In this document: positions 29,866 through 32,666 of the stretch, piece after piece
Position numbering within the stretch: position 1 is the stretch's first letter
Layout of the letters: the number at the start of each line of letters is the position of its first letter
Source: Prevotellaceae bacterium UBA4361
GTDB taxonomy: Bacteria > Bacteroidota > Bacteroidia > Bacteroidales > Bacteroidaceae
Assembly: GCA_002393575.1 (NCBI GenBank)
Contig: DGSN01000080.1
Coordinates: forward strand, 1 to 32,666
Direction: 5' to 3'
DNA length: 32,666 bases
Program-made: the position numbers and the translations under genes
Notes under the pieces: model-generated
Told to the model about the DNA's origin: nothing
The model's database searches: none
The model's input: only the letters and a program-made list of their open reading frames with translations

Positions 29866-32397
29866 ATGGCGAAGTATAACAAAAAGACAATCAACCAAAT
29901 CCCCCCAATAATGAACATGTCCTCAAGCGAAAAGAAAAAAAACAGCAAGAAGAAAAGCAAGAAAAAAGTGCAACGCGTTCCTTATTATTATTGTCCTTCA
30001 AACATGACAATGGAAGAATGGCAGATTGCACTGCGTCGGCAAATGGCTCGGGAGGAACGATATACCATTTCATGTGTGGATGAGGAGAAATTTCCTGGTG
30101 AGTATCTTTTGAAGAATCCGAAAACACGCCATCAGTACAAGGTCGTGTATCGAGGAGCGAAAAGTCCGTGGAACTATTGCTCGTGCATGGACTTCAAGAC
30201 TTCACGCTTAGGCACTTGCAAACACATTGAGGCTATAAAACAGAAAGTGAGCGGCAGCCACCTGAAGGTACACACCGAGATTCCCTCCTACACATCTGTC
30301 TATTTGGACTACAGAGCAGAAAGAACCGTTCGCATTCGCATCGGGGCGGATTATCAAGAAGATTATCAGCGGCTGGCAGCCCACTATTTCGATGCAGAAG
30401 GAAATCTCCTGCCATCAGCATACAAGAACATACACCAGTTCATCCGAGCAGCCAAAGCCATCGACGACCGTTTCCGCTTCTATCAGGATGCACTCGACTT
30501 TGTGATTGAGGAACGAGAAAAGACCGTGCGTGAGCGCATCATTCGCAACTACTCGGATGAAGAATTGGACAGCATCCTCCACACACAACTCTATCCCTAC
30601 CAGAAAGAAGGAGTGCGCTTTGCCTTTGCCAAAGGGAAAAGCATCATTGCCGATGAAATGGGACTGGGAAAGACCGTGCAAGCCATTGCCGCAGCAGAGC
30701 TGTTACTACGAGAACATCTTGCAGAGAGCGTGTTGGTGATTTGCCCCACATCATTGAAATACCAATGGAAACGGGAAATAGAACGGTTGTCGGGGCAGGA
30801 AGTACACGTGATAGAAGGAACACACATGCAGCGACGCGACCAATACAATGCTCCTCAACCCTATAAGATTATTTCCTACAACAGTGCGTGCAACGACATC
30901 AAGATTCTCGGTTCATTGCACACAGACATCCTAATCATGGACGAAGTGCAACGACTGAAGAACTGGAACACACAAATCTCGACAGCAGCACGTCGAATTC
31001 AGTCCGACTACTCCCTGATTCTCTCCGGCACACCGTTAGAGAACAAGTTGGAAGAACTCTTTTCCATCATGCAATTCGTTGACCAATTCTGCCTGGCACC
31101 CTACTACCAATTCCGTGCCCAGTGCATTGAAACCGATGAATTGGGAAAGATTGTAGGCTATAAGAATCTTAACAAGGTCGGCGAAATCATCAGAGGCAGA
31201 CTCATCCGCAGAAGAAAGAAGGACGTAGCCCTCCAAATGCCCAAGCGACAAGACAAGAACCTCATCCTTCCCCTCACACAAGAGCAAATCGACATGCACG
31301 AGGAATACCATGCAGGAGTGGCACGACTCATCCATAAGTGGACAACCAACCATTTCCTGTCGGAGAAAGACCGACGACGCCTGCTCCTCCTGCTTTCACA
31401 AATGCGAATGGTGTGCGACAGCAGCTACATCCTGGACCAGAAAACACGCTACGACACGAAAGTCAACGAAGTGACAAATATCCTGCAAGACATCGTGGAC
31501 AGCGGTGACGAGAAAGTCGTCGTGTTCAGCCAGTGGGAAAGAATGACACGACTCGTGGCGCAAGAACTGGACAAACGCAACATCGGCTATGAATATCTGT
31601 ACGGAGGAGTACCATCCATAAAGCGCAAGGACTTGGTCAGCAACTTCTGCGACCTGCCCGAAAGCCGCGTCTTCCTATCCACCGATGCAGGCAGCACAGG
31701 TCTGAACCTGCAAGTCGCCTCCATCGTCATCAATCTCGACCTACCCTGGAACCCCGCCGTGCTGGAACAGCGTATTGCCCGCATCTATCGACTGGGACAA
31801 ACCAAAAACATCCAAGTCATCAACCTCGTAGCCAAAGACACCATCGAGGAACAAATGATTGGAAAACTTCGTTTCAAAGCCTCCATGTTCGAAGGAGTTC
31901 TTGACGGAGGTGAAGATTCCGTATTCGTGGAAGACAGCAAGTTCAGCCAGATGATGGACAGCCTGAAAGAGACGATGGACATCTTCGAAGACGAAGCAAC
32001 AGAAACGACAGAGCAGGAAGCCGCAGTCATGGAAGAGCCCGAAGAAGAAAAAAGCAAGGACTCAGCAGACATCGAGGACTCAACCGCCAACATATCCCCA
32101 GAACTCATTGAGCCACAAGACGAGGACGAAAACAGTACAGAGGACAAAGAACAAGACACTCGCTCAACGTCGTCCCACAAGCCTTCCATCCGCAACCCTA
32201 AAGACCTCGTTTCGCAAGGCATCTCCTTCATGACAGGACTCGCCGAAACCCTGAAATCGCCCGAAGCCACCGAGGAACTGATTAAGACCATCGTAGTGGA
32301 AGACGAGAAGACAGGCGAAACCAGCATCCACATCCCGATTGCCAACAAAGAGTCCGTCAAGAACCTACTTCAATTCGTAGGCAAACTCTTCGGATAA
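29866..32397 (+). CDS. SWIM zinc-finger SNF2-family helicase/translocase
   Basis: The 843-residue protein has a Lys-rich start (23-35), a SWIM zinc finger with C105, C107, C118 and H120 ('YCSCMDF...GTCKH'), and a SNF2 motor: Walker A 'DEMGLGKT' (263-270), motif II DEVQ (359-362), 'LSGTPLEN' (386-393), 'VVVFSQWERM' (551-560), 'STDAGSTGLN' (605-614) and 'QRIARIYRLGQT' (635-646). It should move along double-stranded DNA using ATP and act in repair or transcription. A charged, low-complexity tail rich in Glu, Asp and Ser (about 690-770) follows, then a short helical end. The first ATG at 29866 is used; ATG 29911 is a possible later start. DEVQ instead of DEAH is a variation seen in bacterial members. 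It has its own promoter, divergent from proC. Confidence 0.9.
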   Translation: MAKYNKKTINQIPPIMNMSSSEKKKNSKKKSKKKVQRVPYYYCPSNMTMEEWQIALRRQMAREERYTISCVDEEKFPGEYLLKNPKTRHQYKVVYRGAKSPWNYCSCMDFKTSRLGTCKHIEAIKQKVSGSHLKVHTEIPSYTSVYLDYRAERTVRIRIGADYQEDYQRLAAHYFDAEGNLLPSAYKNIHQFIRAAKAIDDRFRFYQDALDFVIEEREKTVRERIIRNYSDEELDSILHTQLYPYQKEGVRFAFAKGKSIIADEMGLGKTVQAIAAAELLLREHLAESVLVICPTSLKYQWKREIERLSGQEVHVIEGTHMQRRDQYNAPQPYKIISYNSACNDIKILGSLHTDILIMDEVQRLKNWNTQISTAARRIQSDYSLILSGTPLENKLEELFSIMQFVDQFCLAPYYQFRAQCIETDELGKIVGYKNLNKVGEIIRGRLIRRRKKDVALQMPKRQDKNLILPLTQEQIDMHEEYHAGVARLIHKWTTNHFLSEKDRRRLLLLLSQMRMVCDSSYILDQKTRYDTKVNEVTNILQDIVDSGDEKVVVFSQWERMTRLVAQELDKRNIGYEYLYGGVPSIKRKDLVSNFCDLPESRVFLSTDAGSTGLNLQVASIVINLDLPWNPAVLEQRIARIYRLGQTKNIQVINLVAKDTIEEQMIGKLRFKASMFEGVLDGGEDSVFVEDSKFSQMMDSLKETMDIFEDEATETTEQEAAVMEEPEEEKSKDSADIEDSTANISPELIEPQDEDENSTEDKEQDTRSTSSHKPSIRNPKDLVSQGISFMTGLAETLKSPEATEELIKTIVVEDEKTGETSIHIPIANKESVKNLLQFVGKLFG

Positions 32398-32443
32398 GCC
32401 AGCAACCGCACACAAAACCTTGCAACAAAGGACACACCAATAT

Positions 32444-32523
32444 AACGCACGTTCATCAACGCCACGACGAACGCTCAATTCACATCAAACGCACGTTCAT
32501 CAACAATACAATGAACGTGCGTT
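32444..32523. repeat. Direct and inverted copies of AACGCACGTTCATCAAC
   Basis: AACGCACGTTCATCAAC occurs at 32444-32460 and again at 32488-32504. The second copy faces ATGAACGTGCGTT (32511-32523), making a 13-bp perfect stem with a 10-base loop. It may serve as the transcription end of the helicase gene, although no T-tract follows. The motif resembles the words at 18012-18175. From 32524 to 32666 only A/T-rich sequence and short CGAG/CTCG-type palindromes are seen; no gene. Confidence 0.6.
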
Positions 32524-32666
32524 CGTTTCATCAAAGCAAACAAATAATACTTCTCTATCAAAGGTTATATAAAAACACGTCAGTTCGGCATAAGGAGTCG
32601 CTTCGCGAGTTATCGAGTTTACTCGCTTTGCTCGCAAAGAAATCTCACAAATCTTCTCAAATCTTA

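Noticed and set aside
1..32666. Insertion sequences, prophage or conjugative element genes
   Set aside because: No transposase, integrase, recombinase, phage structural or mobilisation gene was recognised in any frame.

Overview
The window looks like a chromosomal segment of a Bacteroidales bacterium, most likely Prevotella or a close relative (Prevotellaceae). The grounds are promoters of the Bacteroidetes type (TTG, 18-20 bases, TAnnTTTG) in front of many genes, a PorT-type protein together with large secreted proteins carrying type IX secretion (T9SS) C-terminal signals, a BspA-like leucine-rich-repeat protein, a Bacteroides-type GDP-fucose synthase with an insertion, and a SWIM/SNF2 helicase of the kind common in this phylum. 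These assignments rest on reading the sequence and knowledge of the families; no database search was run.

Left part (1-7640). A 57-residue two-cluster ferredoxin (minus strand) is divergent from porT. A 500-base array of five ~100-base repeats follows, each unit containing a long imperfect inverted repeat. Next come a small HTH regulator flanked by candidate operator half-sites, a strong promoter, a ~250-base leader with several hairpins, the A/T-rich BspA-like T9SS substrate, and a 79-residue peptide gene of a poorly described small-protein type. A small antitoxin-like gene lies beyond, followed by an inverted copy of the dispersed repeat and a hexamer tandem array.

Middle part (7643-16344). 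A forward cluster encodes a family 2 glycosyltransferase, RadC, a SufT/MIP18-like Fe-S assembly protein and LpxH (lipid A synthesis). It converges on rmuC (minus). A DMT-family transporter and an OprO/OprP-like porin follow on the plus strand. A VapBC-like toxin-antitoxin pair (minus) and a minimal M50 membrane metalloprotease come next.

Right part (16495-32666). This holds a duplicated dockerin plus Fib_succ-type secreted protein, a short GH43-like protein, and a 1547-residue rhamnogalacturonan lyase (PL11) extended by autotransporter-type beta repeats and a T9SS signal. GH43 and PL11 together suggest pectin (rhamnogalacturonan-I) use, although no SusC/SusD pair is present. gmd and fcl make GDP-L-fucose. 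An acyl-CoA synthetase-like enzyme and proC are on the minus strand, and a SWIM/SNF2 helicase closes the window.

The most unusual theme is the short-unit intergenic repeats: exact heptamer (GAATGNN), nonamer (RATGGGNNN) and hexamer (GTTANN) arrays. The heptamers run into gene ends, so that they supply the stop codons of rmuC and the acyl-CoA synthetase and the start codon of lpxH. The second point of interest is the HTH / structured leader / BspA / small-peptide unit at 2030-6750.
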